Source: an uncultured Cocleimonas sp.
GTDB lineage: Bacteria; Pseudomonadota; Gammaproteobacteria; Thiotrichales; Thiotrichaceae
Direction of reading: 5' to 3'
Length of the DNA: 64,000 nt
Assembly (NCBI RefSeq): GCF_947495625.1
Contig: NZ_CANLZW010000005.1
Span: 1 to 64,000, forward strand
The translations under genes were made by a program, and so were the position numbers. The notes beneath the pieces were generated by a model, which worked only from the letters and a program-made list of their open reading frames with translations, searched no databases and was not told the DNA's origin. Shown here piece by piece: positions 8,073 to 17,543 of this stretch (position 1 is its first letter; the number at the start of each line of letters is the position of its first letter).

Positions 8073-9641
8073 ATGGATTTATCGAGCATAAATAAAATAG
8101 AACAAAATACTGGCTTTAGTAAAAGCGAGTCGTTTCGTATGGCCATAGTCTTGGTATTTATGATAGGAATTATGTTGTATACGCATTTCAATATTCCAGA
8201 TGTGCCAAACCGTATCATGTTAATAGTTGCAGCGATGATTGGTGGCTACATGGCATTAAATATTGGTGCTAATGACGTTGCTAATAATGTCGGGCCAGCG
8301 GTGGGCTCACAGGCTTTAACACTTGTCGGTGCTATTCTTATTGCTGGGGTATTTGAGGCTGCAGGTGCACTGATAGCTGGTGGTGATGTTGTCAGTACCA
8401 TCAAAAAAGGCATTATTAATCCCGAAATGATTAAAGACAGTAATGTCTTTATCTGGTTAATGATGGCGGCATTACTCGCGGGGGCAGTGTGGTTGAATTT
8501 TGCTACTGCAGTAGGTGCGCCCGTATCGACAACACACTCCATTGTTGGTGGAGTCATGGGTGCTGGTATAGCAGCCGGTGGCTGGGGAATCGTCAATTGG
8601 GATCAGATGGCAGCCATAGCATCCAGCTGGGTAATATCACCGGTATTGGGAGGGGTAATTGCTGCGGGTTTTCTGTATTTTATAAAGCACGCAATAACCT
8701 ATCAGGATGATAAAATTTTAGCTGCCAAACGCATGGTGCCGATTCTTTTATCATTAATGGCGTGGTCATTTTCGACTTATCTGGTTATGAAGGGCTTAAA
8801 GAAACTTTGGAAAGTGGATTTTTTGATGGCCTTGGGTATCGGTTTCCTAATAGCTATCGCGATCTATTTTTTCATTAAACCATTGATCGCTAAGGCAGCA
8901 GATAAGCTTGAAAATGATAAGGATTCTATAAACGGCCTGTTTACCATTCCACTGATTTTTGCCGCTGCTATGCTGAGTTTTGCACATGGTGCCAATGACG
9001 TTGCCAACGCAGTAGGTCCATTAGCTGCGATTAATGATTCAATTACACAGGGTGGCATTCATAGTAAAGCTTCAATACCAATCTGGGTCATGATGGTTGG
9101 TGCAATAGGTATCGTTCTTGGTTTGGCATTATTTGGTCCTAAACTGATTCGTACTGTGGGTAGTGAAATCACAGAACTCAATAAATTGAGGGCTTTTAGT
9201 GTTGCGATGGCCGCTTCAATTACGGTTATTATTGCATCTCAATTAGGTTTGCCAGTGAGCTCTACGCATATTGCTGTGGGCGGTATTTTTGGTGTGGGCT
9301 TTCTGCGTGAATACATTAAGAAAACATACGATCGCAAAGTTGATGAAATTATTGACCACCACGAAGGTTCTGAACATGAGGTTGTAGAAGCATTTATCGA
9401 AGAATTCCAAAAAGCGAGCGTGGCTAAAAAGAGTGTTATGTTGCAAGAACTCAAAGAAAAGCGCACTGAAGCGGAATTAACCAAGCGTGAAAAGAAGAGC
9501 CTGAAAAAAGTTTATCGCAGAGAGTTGGTTAAGCGATCTGCATTATTAAGAATTGCAGCCGCGTGGATTATCACCGTACCTGCATCTGCAATATTATCGG
9601 CCTTAATCTTTTACACTATCAGGGGCGCTATGCTTCCATAG
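8073..9641 (+). CDS. PiT-family inorganic phosphate transporter
   Basis: A 522-residue inner-membrane protein of the PHO4/PiT family, which takes up phosphate or metal-phosphate with a cation gradient. Both family signatures are present: GANDVANNVGP at residues 65-75 and HGANDVANAVGP near residue 300, each in a hydrophobic half. A long charged cytoplasmic loop (VDEIIDHHEGSEHE to KRTEAELTKREKK) lies before the last membrane segment. The start has an AGGAA site. The next gene is a second, unrelated phosphate transporter, only 59 bases downstream, so the two probably share regulation. Confidence 0.93.
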   Translation: MDLSSINKIEQNTGFSKSESFRMAIVLVFMIGIMLYTHFNIPDVPNRIMLIVAAMIGGYMALNIGANDVANNVGPAVGSQALTLVGAILIAGVFEAAGALIAGGDVVSTIKKGIINPEMIKDSNVFIWLMMAALLAGAVWLNFATAVGAPVSTTHSIVGGVMGAGIAAGGWGIVNWDQMAAIASSWVISPVLGGVIAAGFLYFIKHAITYQDDKILAAKRMVPILLSLMAWSFSTYLVMKGLKKLWKVDFLMALGIGFLIAIAIYFFIKPLIAKAADKLENDKDSINGLFTIPLIFAAAMLSFAHGANDVANAVGPLAAINDSITQGGIHSKASIPIWVMMVGAIGIVLGLALFGPKLIRTVGSEITELNKLRAFSVAMAASITVIIASQLGLPVSSTHIAVGGIFGVGFLREYIKKTYDRKVDEIIDHHEGSEHEVVEAFIEEFQKASVAKKSVMLQELKEKRTEAELTKREKKSLKKVYRRELVKRSALLRIAAAWIITVPASAILSALIFYTIRGAMLP

Positions 9642-9700
9642 TGATATGGCTAAGTAAAAGCTAAACAAAAAAATCAATAAAATAATGAATAGTCACTGAT

Positions 9701-11557
9701 ATGTTTAGGAGAGTCGTCCTATTAAGCATCTTCGCAATTCTGTCTTATGGTTTCTGGATTAGTCCTAACCTTAAGCAGATTACTGCGGGGGTAGCTATAT
9801 TTCTATTTGGTATGCTTGCTCTGGAAGAGGGCTTTAAGGCTTTCACCGGAGGCTTACTAGAAAAAATCCTCAAGAAAACCACTAATGGTTTATGGAAAAG
9901 CATGAGTTTTGGTGTAGTTACGACAACACTGATGCAGTCCAGCTCTCTGGTTTCTGTCATAACCATTTCCTTTTTGTCAGCTGGCTTAATTACCCTGGCG
10001 TCTGGTATCGGCATTATCTTTGGCGCAAATTTGGGTACAACAACTGGCGCATGGCTAGTCGCGGGCTTAGGTCTTAAGGTTAATATATCAGCCTATGCGA
10101 TGCCGATGTTGGTGTTTGGTGTCATTCTTGTTCTGCAAAAGCCCAAGGAATTAAAAGGGATCGGCTATATTCTGGCTGGTCTGGGATTCTTATTTCTTGG
10201 TATCCATTACATGAAAGAAGGGTTTGAATCTTTCCGTGAGCATATTGATTTAACCACCTATGCAATGTCTGGCTTCAAAGGCTTATTGCTGTATACGTTG
10301 ATAGGTATTGCCGCAACCGTCATTATGCAATCAAGTCATGCGACACTTGTGTTGATTATTACTGCTTTAGCCAGTCAGCAGATAACTTATGAAAATGCTT
10401 TGGCGCTCGCTATAGGCAGTAATGTGGGAACCACTGTCACAGCAATAATAGGCTCTATCAGTGCCAATATTAATGGAAAACGACTCGCTGCAGCACATCT
10501 GGTGTTTAATGTGGTTACCGGATTGGTGGCTATCGCACTGATAGCACAATTAGTCGATTCTGTAGATTGGCTATCAGAACGTTTGGGTATCGCATCTGAT
10601 AATTACACGTTAAAACTAGCCGTTTTTCATACGCTGTTTAATTTGTTGGGTATTGCTTTGATGCTACCTTTTATTAATAAATTAGGAGCGATGATTACCA
10701 AGCTTTTACCAGAAAAGCAGCATGAAATTGCAGAACCACTTTATTTGAACAATGCCTCATTAGAGCTGCCAGAAATGGCGCTCGAAGCTGTACGTAAAGA
10801 AACGCTTAATCTTTATCAGTACTTTTTTGGAATCGTTTGTCACGGTTTAAGTTTTAGAGTTCGGGATATTAAGTCGTATCTACCTGTTGAAGATATTATT
10901 AAATCACAGAGAAAACCGATTCCGGTAAATATTAAAGAAGAATATACCAATAAAATTAAAGGACTCTACGCGGAAATCGTTAACTTCATTGGTAAAGCCA
11001 ATGAAAACATGACACAAGATCAAAGCAATGAAGTGTTTGAGTTACGTTCGGCTGGAAGGGCAATGCTGGAAAGTATTAAGAGTACTCAGCACCTTCATAA
11101 AAATTTGTCACATTATATTAACAATTCTAATCCCTATATTCGTGCAGAATACAATCAAATACGTTTTCGTCTAGGTACTATTTTAAGAGCCTTGTCAGAT
11201 ATGCAAAAAGATCCAGACGAGCATCGAACAGCATTGGCGACACTTGAATCGATGAAGATTGGCATAATAGAAGCTGATAAAAAGTTTTTTGTCGATATGA
11301 ATAAACTGATTCGCGATAAACACATCAGTGGCGTAATGGCGACGTCACTCATGAATGATCACAGCTATACTAATATCATAGCGAATAAACTAATAGAGAT
11401 CGCTTCAATCCTATTTAAGAGTCAGGACACTGAAATGCACGAGATCGAAAAAAGCTTGATGCTGGACGAAGACGAGATGGCAGAAGCGGTTGCTGCGCGA
11501 AAAAGATCTGAGAATTTGGATTCAGATAAAGGGAGTATAGATTGTGAAGATAAGTGA
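9701..11557 (+). CDS. Na+/phosphate cotransporter family protein with PhoU-like tail
   Basis: A 618-residue protein with two Na_Pi_cotrans repeats. Each contains the QSS signature of this family (LMQSSSLVSV near residue 80 and VIMQSSHATLV near residue 210) and GxNxGTT motifs (GANLGTTTG and GSNVGTTVT). The last 240 or so residues are a soluble helical region resembling PhoU bundles. This family is the NptA/YjbB type, moving phosphate with sodium, sometimes outward. The C-terminus overlaps the next gene by 14 bases, so they are translationally coupled. Confidence 0.9.
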   Translation: MFRRVVLLSIFAILSYGFWISPNLKQITAGVAIFLFGMLALEEGFKAFTGGLLEKILKKTTNGLWKSMSFGVVTTTLMQSSSLVSVITISFLSAGLITLASGIGIIFGANLGTTTGAWLVAGLGLKVNISAYAMPMLVFGVILVLQKPKELKGIGYILAGLGFLFLGIHYMKEGFESFREHIDLTTYAMSGFKGLLLYTLIGIAATVIMQSSHATLVLIITALASQQITYENALALAIGSNVGTTVTAIIGSISANINGKRLAAAHLVFNVVTGLVAIALIAQLVDSVDWLSERLGIASDNYTLKLAVFHTLFNLLGIALMLPFINKLGAMITKLLPEKQHEIAEPLYLNNASLELPEMALEAVRKETLNLYQYFFGIVCHGLSFRVRDIKSYLPVEDIIKSQRKPIPVNIKEEYTNKIKGLYAEIVNFIGKANENMTQDQSNEVFELRSAGRAMLESIKSTQHLHKNLSHYINNSNPYIRAEYNQIRFRLGTILRALSDMQKDPDEHRTALATLESMKIGIIEADKKFFVDMNKLIRDKHISGVMATSLMNDHSYTNIIANKLIEIASILFKSQDTEMHEIEKSLMLDEDEMAEAVAARKRSENLDSDKGSIDCEDK

Positions 11558-11840
11558 GTTAATTGCGAAGGCAGACGACTACATTGGTGCCGAGAACCGC
11601 AAGCGAAAATCAAAAATTAATTGTTTAAAGCACGTCTTGAATAAATTACGTAAACGTGAAAAGAAGCTTGAATTGAAGTTTGCAGAAGGACGAGGCAGTA
11701 AGGAAAAAATTTCCAATGAGCTAGCGTTGATTCATGCGCATCGAAAAAAAGGTCTAAAGCTTCTTAAAGAATTGAAAGAGGAACATAAAGAAGCCAAGAT
11801 TAACAAGGAAGAGAAGCCTTCCGATGAATCAGCAGATTAA
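11544..11840 (+). CDS. Small charged coiled-coil protein of the phosphate operon
   Basis: A 98-residue Lys/Glu-rich, probably fully helical protein with no membrane segment. It starts at GTG with GGGAG eight bases before, inside the end of the Na/Pi cotransporter gene. No family is recognised. The overlap suggests a partner or regulator of that transporter. It ends 32 bases before the convergent purN gene. Confidence 0.7.
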   Translation: MKISELIAKADDYIGAENRKRKSKINCLKHVLNKLRKREKKLELKFAEGRGSKEKISNELALIHAHRKKGLKLLKELKEEHKEAKINKEEKPSDESAD

Positions 11841-11872
11841 TCTGTGGGTTTTTATAACTAGATCTTATTTCT

Positions 11873-12568
11873 TTAAATTAGCTGTTTCTTCAGGGGGTTC
11901 AGCATAGGCTTATTATCATATAAAACTTCGCCTGCATTATATTCTAATTGACCCTCAGCCAATATTTTAACCGCATGCGGATAAATTTGGTGTTCGATTT
12001 GATGCACGCGATTTGCTAATGACTCTTCATCGTCATCTTCTTTTACATCAACAATTCCCTGAATAATTACTTTTCCCGCATCTAATTCGGGAATCACGAA
12101 ATGCACACTCGCACCATGTTCTGTTTGCTTGTCTGCCAAGGCTCTCTGGTGTGTATGCAAGCCTTTGTATAAAGGCAATAGCGAAGGATGAATATTGATC
12201 ATCTTGCCTGTGAAATGCTCTACAAAATGATCACTAAGAATACGCATAAAACCAGCCAGAACGATTAAGTCTGGTGAGTAGCTATCGATGAGACTTTGTA
12301 ATTCTTCATCAAACGCTTCTCGTGAATCATATTTAGTATGATCCAGAACTTTAGCTTCAATATCAGATTTTTCGGCGCGTTTAAGACCGTATGCATCAGC
12401 ACGATTACTGATAACTGCAGCTATTGATGCTTTGATGTTTCCAGCTTCAATATTATCGATAATCGCTTGAAGGTTTTTGCCACTTCCTGAAATTAAAACA
12501 ACCAGCTTATAGTTGTTGTCAGAAGTGGTATCAGGAGAACTGTCAGACTGGAGCTTAGAACTGGGCAT
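11873..12568 (-). CDS. purN: Phosphoribosylglycinamide formyltransferase
   Basis: A 231-residue GART that transfers a formyl group from 10-formyl-THF to GAR in purine synthesis. SGSGKNLQAI near the N-terminus binds the phosphoribosyl group. NIHPSLLPLYKGLHTH contains the catalytic Asn/His, and ELDAGKVI holds the catalytic Asp region. About 20 extra polar residues precede the usual start. It follows purM by 17 bases and forms the standard purMN pair. Confidence 0.95.
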   Translation of the reverse strand: MPSSKLQSDSSPDTTSDNNYKLVVLISGSGKNLQAIIDNIEAGNIKASIAAVISNRADAYGLKRAEKSDIEAKVLDHTKYDSREAFDEELQSLIDSYSPDLIVLAGFMRILSDHFVEHFTGKMINIHPSLLPLYKGLHTHQRALADKQTEHGASVHFVIPELDAGKVIIQGIVDVKEDDDEESLANRVHQIEHQIYPHAVKILAEGQLEYNAGEVLYDNKPMLNPLKKQLI

Positions 12569-12585
12569 ATTACTTATTACTGTTG

Positions 12586-13626
12586 TCAGACATATTCGAT
12601 ATGTGGCTCAGTTTCAGTAGAGCTTTCGATAGAACCGATCACCCAATTGTTGATGCCAGCATCTGTAAAGTGTTGCTGGATACTTGCAGCATCGTCTTTA
12701 TCAACCACTGCTACCATGCCAATACCACAGTTAAAGGTACGTAGCATTTCCTGCTCTTCGATATTGCCTTGTTCTTGTAACCAATCAAATACCGCTGGTT
12801 TTTCCCAACTGTTTAAGTCAATAACGCCTTTGCTGTTTTCAGCCATCACGCGCGGAATGTTCTCAGTAAGACCACCGCCGGTAATATGCGCTAATGCATT
12901 GATTTTGTGTTTTTTCAGTGCTTCGAGCAATGGTTTAACGTATATTTTGGTAGGTGCTATTAAAGCTTCGCCAAGAGTTCCGCCATCAAACTCATCAGAC
13001 AGCGATGCTCCACTGACTTCTAACACTTTACGAATTAGCGAGTAACCGTTTGAATGTGGGCCTGTAGAAGCAAGTCCAATCAAAACATTACCATTCTCGA
13101 TATTTGCAGGATCAAGAATTTCTTCTTTCTCAACGACACCGACGCTGAAACCAGCGAGGTCGAAATCACCTTCGGCATACATGCCTGGCATTTCAGCCGT
13201 TTCACCACCGATTAGAGCAGCACCAGATTGAACGCAACCCTCTGCGATACCCTTGATAACATCTTCAGCGATATCGTTATCTAATTTTGCGGTGGCATAG
13301 TAATCGAGGAAAAAGAGTGGCTCAGCGCCAGTCACTATAATGTCATTCACACACATCGCTACTAAATCAATGCCTATGGTGTCATAAATACCTGCTTCGA
13401 TAGCCAGCTTTAACTTAGTGCCAACACCATCAGTGCCAGATACAAGAATAGGTTCTTTATAACCGGTAGGTAATGACATCAGTCCACCAAAACCACCAAG
13501 ACCACCCATAACTTCGGGGCGCGTAGTGCGTTTTGTGTGTGGTTTAATGCGGTCAATCAGGGCGTTACCAGTATCAATATCGACACCAGAATCACGATAG
13601 GTTAAGGGCGTTTTAGAATCAGGCAT
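12586..13626 (-). CDS. purM: Phosphoribosylformylglycinamidine cyclo-ligase (AIR synthetase)
   Basis: A 346-residue AIR synthetase that closes the imidazole ring in purine synthesis using ATP. Visible family marks are the N-terminal [49 protein letters not shown] and [12 protein letters not shown]. Its length equals that of E. coli PurM. It is the first gene of the purMN operon. A structured element with a T-run lies about 160 bases upstream on the same strand and may affect expression. Confidence 0.97.
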   Translation of the reverse strand: MPDSKTPLTYRDSGVDIDTGNALIDRIKPHTKRTTRPEVMGGLGGFGGLMSLPTGYKEPILVSGTDGVGTKLKLAIEAGIYDTIGIDLVAMCVNDIIVTGAEPLFFLDYYATAKLDNDIAEDVIKGIAEGCVQSGAALIGGETAEMPGMYAEGDFDLAGFSVGVVEKEEILDPANIENGNVLIGLASTGPHSNGYSLIRKVLEVSGASLSDEFDGGTLGEALIAPTKIYVKPLLEALKKHKINALAHITGGGLTENIPRVMAENSKGVIDLNSWEKPAVFDWLQEQGNIEEQEMLRTFNCGIGMVAVVDKDDAASIQQHFTDAGINNWVIGSIESSTETEPHIEYV

Positions 13627-13785
13627 AATCAGTGCGGAGGGGGTATTTGAAAAAAGGGAATTCTAACACGAAACTAGTCCAGTTTTGCTGGATTAATTCA
13701 ATAGTATTTAGAAAGTAATGTGAAGAAATATGTGATTATCTGGAGAATGACAGAGAATCTGAAGTGAATAAGTAAATGTGAATGA

Positions 13786-13847
13786 AAAAAAATGGCTGGC
13801 TAGCTAGATCGTCTTAAGGAGGAGGAAATCTTATCTAGTAACCAGCC
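13786..13847 (-). ncRNA. Candidate small RNA 3' hairpin with anti-Shine-Dalgarno loop
   Basis: GGCTGG (13794-13799) pairs with CCAGCC (13842-13847), and CTAGAT (13804-13809) with ATCTAG (13833-13838). On the minus strand the stem is followed by ATTTTTTTTC, a good terminator, and the loop reads TTTCCTCCTCCTTAAG, the complement of Shine-Dalgarno sequences. This could be an sRNA or a purM leader attenuator. No convincing promoter was identified. Confidence 0.4.
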
Positions 13848-13908
13848 AACACAATCACCAAAAGAGACATGTTTGGTAGGCATATAATAGCCAATACACG
13901 AAACAGGC

Positions 13909-13926
13909 TTTTGACTTAAGTCATAC
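13909..13926. promoter_or_regulatory. FNR/CRP-family-like palindrome
   Basis: TGACTTAAGTCA (13912-13923) is a perfect palindrome inside CTTTTGACTTAAGTCATA, differing by one base from the site at 7811-7828. It lies between the divergent purM and aldo/keto reductase genes. Confidence 0.4.
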
Positions 13927-14023
13927 TTTTAAAAATTTAAAAGAAAAAACAGATAGACGTACTGATTTGAAACGGTTGGTTTCACAGAGCATAGCCATGA
14001 TATTTTTTGGAATTAAATATATC

Positions 14024-14042
14024 GATAAAGTAGGGGGGTGAC
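14024..14042 (+). repeat. Dispersed G6 repeat, copy 3
   Basis: A short copy, ATAAAGTAGGGGGGTGAC, between purM and the aldo/keto reductase gene. It has no GCCT arm and is not 3' of any gene. Confidence 0.75.
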
Positions 14043-14179
14043 CATTTTTATAAAAACACAATTTGTGTGTGTTGGTGAATTGTGGGTAAAATTCCTGAAC
14101 ACCAAAGATGATTTCACAGTCATTTCTAAACAATTAATTGATAATAAACAATTACAAAAGCGAGAGAACTAAAGAGATT

Positions 14180-15232
14180 ATGAAAAAAGTAAAATTAGGC
14201 AGTAGTGATTTACAGGTCTCCGAGGTTTGTCTCGGGTCGATGACATGGGGAAGTCAAAATACAGAAGCGGAAGCTTTTGAGCAGATTGATTATGCGCTAG
14301 ATAGAGGTATTAACTTTATCGACACGGCAGAGGTTTATGCCGTGCCACCAAAAGCCGAAACACAAGGGTTGACCGAGACTTATATCGGTAATTGGCTGGC
14401 TGATAACAAAGATAAACGAGAAGATATTGTGCTCGCCTCTAAAGTTTGTGGTCCTGGAATTTCGTGGATTCGTGATGGCGGAAAGATCACAGGTAAAGGG
14501 CTAAAAGAAGCATTAGATGGTTCGCTAAAACGTCTACAAACCGATTACATCGACCTTTATCAATTGCATTGGCCGAATCGTCCGTTCCCGCATTTTAATC
14601 GCCACTGGCCGCAAGATGTTAATTACGCAGAGATCGATGTAGCCCAAGAGCGTGAAGAACACCTGGAAATTCTAACGGCTTTAGGTGATTGCGTAAAAGC
14701 AGGAAAAATTCGTCATTGTGGTTTATCTGATGATACGCCTTGGGGAGTGAATGAATATTTGCGTCTAGCTGAAAAGCACGATTTACCAAAAATGGTATCC
14801 ATCCAGAATGAATTCAACGTACTGCATTTAATGGACTCACCGCATTTAATTGAAACCTGTGTGTTGAATGATGTGGCTTATCTTCCCTGGTCACCGTTGG
14901 CTGGTGGTGCATTATCGGGTAAATACCGCAATGGTGCATTACCGCCAAATTGTCGCTGGACCATCGAACAGCGAAATGGCATTTTCCGTGATACCAGTCA
15001 GTCACACGCAGCTATTGAAGCCTTGTACAACATCGCAAGCAGCCATAATCTTTCATTGACACAAATGTCGTTGGCATGGGTGTATCAGTTTAATGGTGTG
15101 ACTTCTTCTATTATTGGCGCAACGTCAATGGAGCAACTAAAGGAAGATATTGATGCGTATGACTTGACGCTTTCTGAAGACGTATTGTCGGAGATTGATG
15201 GTGTAATTAAGCAATTCCCAGTGCCTTTTTAG
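14180..15232 (+). CDS. tas: Aldo/keto reductase, Tas type
   Basis: A 350-residue NADPH-dependent aldo/keto reductase. The N-terminus (LGSSDLQVSEVCLGSMTWG), INFIDTAEVYAVPP with the catalytic Asp and Tyr, and GLTETYIGNWLA match the E. coli Tas group. IVLASKV supplies the catalytic Lys and DLYQLHWPNRPFP the catalytic His. The start at 14180 fits Tas length; an in-frame ATG at 14138 would add 14 unlike residues. The substrate is unknown for the family. It is monocistronic, ending at a paired copy of the dispersed repeat. Confidence 0.88.
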   Translation: MKKVKLGSSDLQVSEVCLGSMTWGSQNTEAEAFEQIDYALDRGINFIDTAEVYAVPPKAETQGLTETYIGNWLADNKDKREDIVLASKVCGPGISWIRDGGKITGKGLKEALDGSLKRLQTDYIDLYQLHWPNRPFPHFNRHWPQDVNYAEIDVAQEREEHLEILTALGDCVKAGKIRHCGLSDDTPWGVNEYLRLAEKHDLPKMVSIQNEFNVLHLMDSPHLIETCVLNDVAYLPWSPLAGGALSGKYRNGALPPNCRWTIEQRNGIFRDTSQSHAAIEALYNIASSHNLSLTQMSLAWVYQFNGVTSSIIGATSMEQLKEDIDAYDLTLSEDVLSEIDGVIKQFPVPF

Positions 15233-15258
15233 ATTACCTGTTAATTTCTGTTTTTTTA

Positions 15259-15308
15259 GTCACCCCCCTACTTATAGGCACTTTTTTCAAATTGTTTATA
15301 AGTAGGGA
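15259..15308. repeat. Dispersed G6 repeat, copy 4 (paired, inverted)
   Basis: A left arm with the C-rich strand on + (GTCACCCCCCTACTTATAGG, then CACTTTTTT) is followed by a partial inverted right arm ending TATAAGTAGGGA. It begins 26 bases after the aldo/keto reductase stop, in terminator orientation for that gene. Confidence 0.8.
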
Positions 15309-15941
15309 TTAATTTAAACAATATTGTAAATACAAATAGATAAATGAGGTAAGACTTTTTATTTGTAATTACGTACAGCATCAATTTATGTCACCTCTGA
15401 TTATTCCACCGCTACATGTTTCTAGTCTATTTACCATCACTATGGGTAGTTGTTTGGATAATATTTAGCACAAAAGTTGACCACTATAAATTACTTTATT
15501 CTAACAATTCGATAAATATGGAAATATAGAATTAGTGAATCACACTTTTTACGCCTTATCTTTATTCTATAAATTATTATAATCAAAAGAATTAATTACA
15601 TTTTTGTGAGCCCAGTTCTTCATCAAATTAATTATTCTGTTATTTGAAGATGTAAATGTCATATTTATAAAAATAAATTCAAAAAATGTGACAAATTCAC
15701 GTTTTTTTAAAATTCTTCATGCTAAATTGAAAATTGTCTTATAAAAGTCGAAGGAATGCTCACTTTTTCATAAATTCACTATGAACCTTTTGTATGGCAC
15801 TTGTTACTTATATCAAGACTAAATTTTAAGCACAGACAAAAAAACAATTTAATAAAAAACTATAATATATTTTGATGTTGCGCTAAAATATTGTAAATAA
15901 TAACAATTTGATCAGTGTGGCTGGGGAATAAAGGAAAATAA
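15309..15941. other. AT-rich intergenic region
   Basis: No reading frame, hairpin or convincing promoter was recognised in this stretch of very AT-rich sequence. Confidence 0.5.
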
Positions 15942-16175
15942 ATGGTTGAGTGGGTTGCCGTTAAAACTTCAAGAATTAACAGAATTGGTTACAACAGAGA
16001 AGTTAAAACGATGTTTATAGATTTTCAGGGAAGTGAGATTGATACACCCTACGTGAATGTACCTGAAAGTGTTTTTAAATCTTTTTCTAAGTCAGATACG
16101 ATCAATAAATACTTCAACGAATACATCGATGGAAAATTCAAAGTCGAGCATGTTGGCGATTCTTACAAAGATTAG
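15942..16175 (+). CDS. KTSC domain protein
   Basis: A 77-residue protein matching the short KTSC domain pattern: RINRIGYN, a FIDFQGS strand, YVNVPESVFKSF and a YFNEYIDGKFKVE ending. The function of this domain is not established; it is found alone or attached to other domains, often with RNA- or phage-related proteins. AAAGGA precedes the start. It stands alone and ends at a terminator hairpin. Confidence 0.75.
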   Translation: MVEWVAVKTSRINRIGYNREVKTMFIDFQGSEIDTPYVNVPESVFKSFSKSDTINKYFNEYIDGKFKVEHVGDSYKD

Positions 16176-16198
16176 TTCTGTGTTATTTCTGTATCTGT

Positions 16199-16234
16199 AA
16201 AATGCTTATAAATATTCAAAAATAAGCATTTTTG
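16199..16234 (+). terminator. Rho-independent terminator
   Basis: AATGCTTA (16201-16208) pairs with TAAGCATT (16223-16230), followed by TTTG. It lies 25 bases after the KTSC gene. The rest of the gap to 16482 is AT-rich with nothing recognised. Confidence 0.7.
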
Positions 16235-16482
16235 TTCGTTTTTATTTCTTCGATTGGCTTTCATTTATTTTTATTCACTTTAGTTATTTTCAATCACAAT
16301 CAAAAAAACATACCGAATTTACATATATTATTTACACATTGTATTTCAGATAGTTTTGTTCTAAATATTTTCAATAATTAATTCTTAGTCGTAGTCAGTT
16401 TTGTGTTTTATCAATGACGACTTCATATAACTGCCCCAATATCACACGTTAGATGTCAATAAATCCGCGTAGGGTATAAATC

Positions 16483-17445
16483 ATGGATAAATTACAAAAT
16501 AACCGTTTAGAAAACTTTCCGGTTTCTTTTTTCTCTGTCGTAATGGGTCTTTGTGGCTTAACCATTGCATGGGAGAAAGCGCAACATGTATACAATCTTC
16601 AAATGGGTCTCACTCCTGTTTTAGTGGGTATTGCCACAGCGGTATTTGCCTTGCTGTTAATTCTTTATGTAACGAAAATAATCAAATACGCTTCAAATGT
16701 TAAAAAAGAACTCAAGCATCCCGTTAAACTAAGTTTCTTTCCCAGTATTTCGATCAGCTTTATCCTGCTTTCAATAACGTATTTGAGTATTAATGAAGCG
16801 ATCTCACGTTCCTTATGGATTATAGGGGTCATATTACATTTGGGATTTACCCTTTATATAATTAGCTCCTGGATGCATCACGAGCACTTCAAAGTGAATC
16901 ATATAAATCCAGCGTGGTTTATTCCGGCGGTAGGTAATGTGTTAGTGCCGATATCTGGCGTGACACTTGGTTACATTGATGTGTCATGGTTTTTCTTTAG
17001 CGTTGGAATGTTGTTCTGGATTGTGTTGATGACGATTTTCTTTAACCGCATTCTGTTCCATGACCCAATGGATAAGCATTTACTTCCCACGCTTTTTATA
17101 TTGATAGCTCCACCTGCGGTGGGTTTTCTAGCGTATATGAAACTCAATGGCAGTATGGATAACTTTGCTCACTTCCTTTATTTTGCAGGCTTGTTTCTAA
17201 CATTAATGTTATTGTCGCAAGCTAATCGATTTATCCGTTTACCGTTTTTTCTTTCATGGTGGGCATACTCTTTTCCATTAGCAGCAATCACAATCAGCAG
17301 CTTTGTTATGTATGAGAATACTGACAAAGATAGCTATCTTTGGATAGCGAGTGGATTACTGGTATTAGTGACTATTATCGTTGGAATAATAATTGTCGCA
17401 ACGCTAAAAGCGATCCGTAAAAAAGGTATTTGTGTCGGTGAATAA
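16483..17445 (+). CDS. SLAC1/TehA-family anion channel or C4-dicarboxylate transporter
   Basis: A 320-residue inner-membrane protein with about ten hydrophobic segments. The N-terminal LENFPVSFFSVVMGLCGLTIAWEKA pattern (residues 10-34), WFIPAVGNVLVPISG and PPAVGFLAYM are typical of the voltage-dependent anion channel/TDT family, which includes TehA and plant SLAC1. Members pass monovalent anions or export sulfite, tellurite-related or dicarboxylate compounds. In this sulfur-rich context sulfite export is possible but unproven. It is monocistronic with a strong terminator. Confidence 0.8.
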   Translation: MDKLQNNRLENFPVSFFSVVMGLCGLTIAWEKAQHVYNLQMGLTPVLVGIATAVFALLLILYVTKIIKYASNVKKELKHPVKLSFFPSISISFILLSITYLSINEAISRSLWIIGVILHLGFTLYIISSWMHHEHFKVNHINPAWFIPAVGNVLVPISGVTLGYIDVSWFFFSVGMLFWIVLMTIFFNRILFHDPMDKHLLPTLFILIAPPAVGFLAYMKLNGSMDNFAHFLYFAGLFLTLMLLSQANRFIRLPFFLSWWAYSFPLAAITISSFVMYENTDKDSYLWIASGLLVLVTIIVGIIIVATLKAIRKKGICVGE

Positions 17446-17497
17446 TCACGAGTAACACGGCTTTCAAAACAACTTTCAAAGTTTACAGTTATAGATT

Positions 17498-17537
17498 GGC
17501 TTCAGTATCATTTGACGAAATACTGAAGCCTGTTTTG
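17498..17537. terminator. Strong terminator between convergent genes
   Basis: A perfect 11-bp stem, GGCTTCAGTAT (17498-17508) with ATACTGAAGCC (17520-17530), is followed by TGTTTTGTTT on +. It ends the channel gene and sits against the convergent lipase gene. Confidence 0.85.
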
Positions 17538-17543
17538 TTTGCC

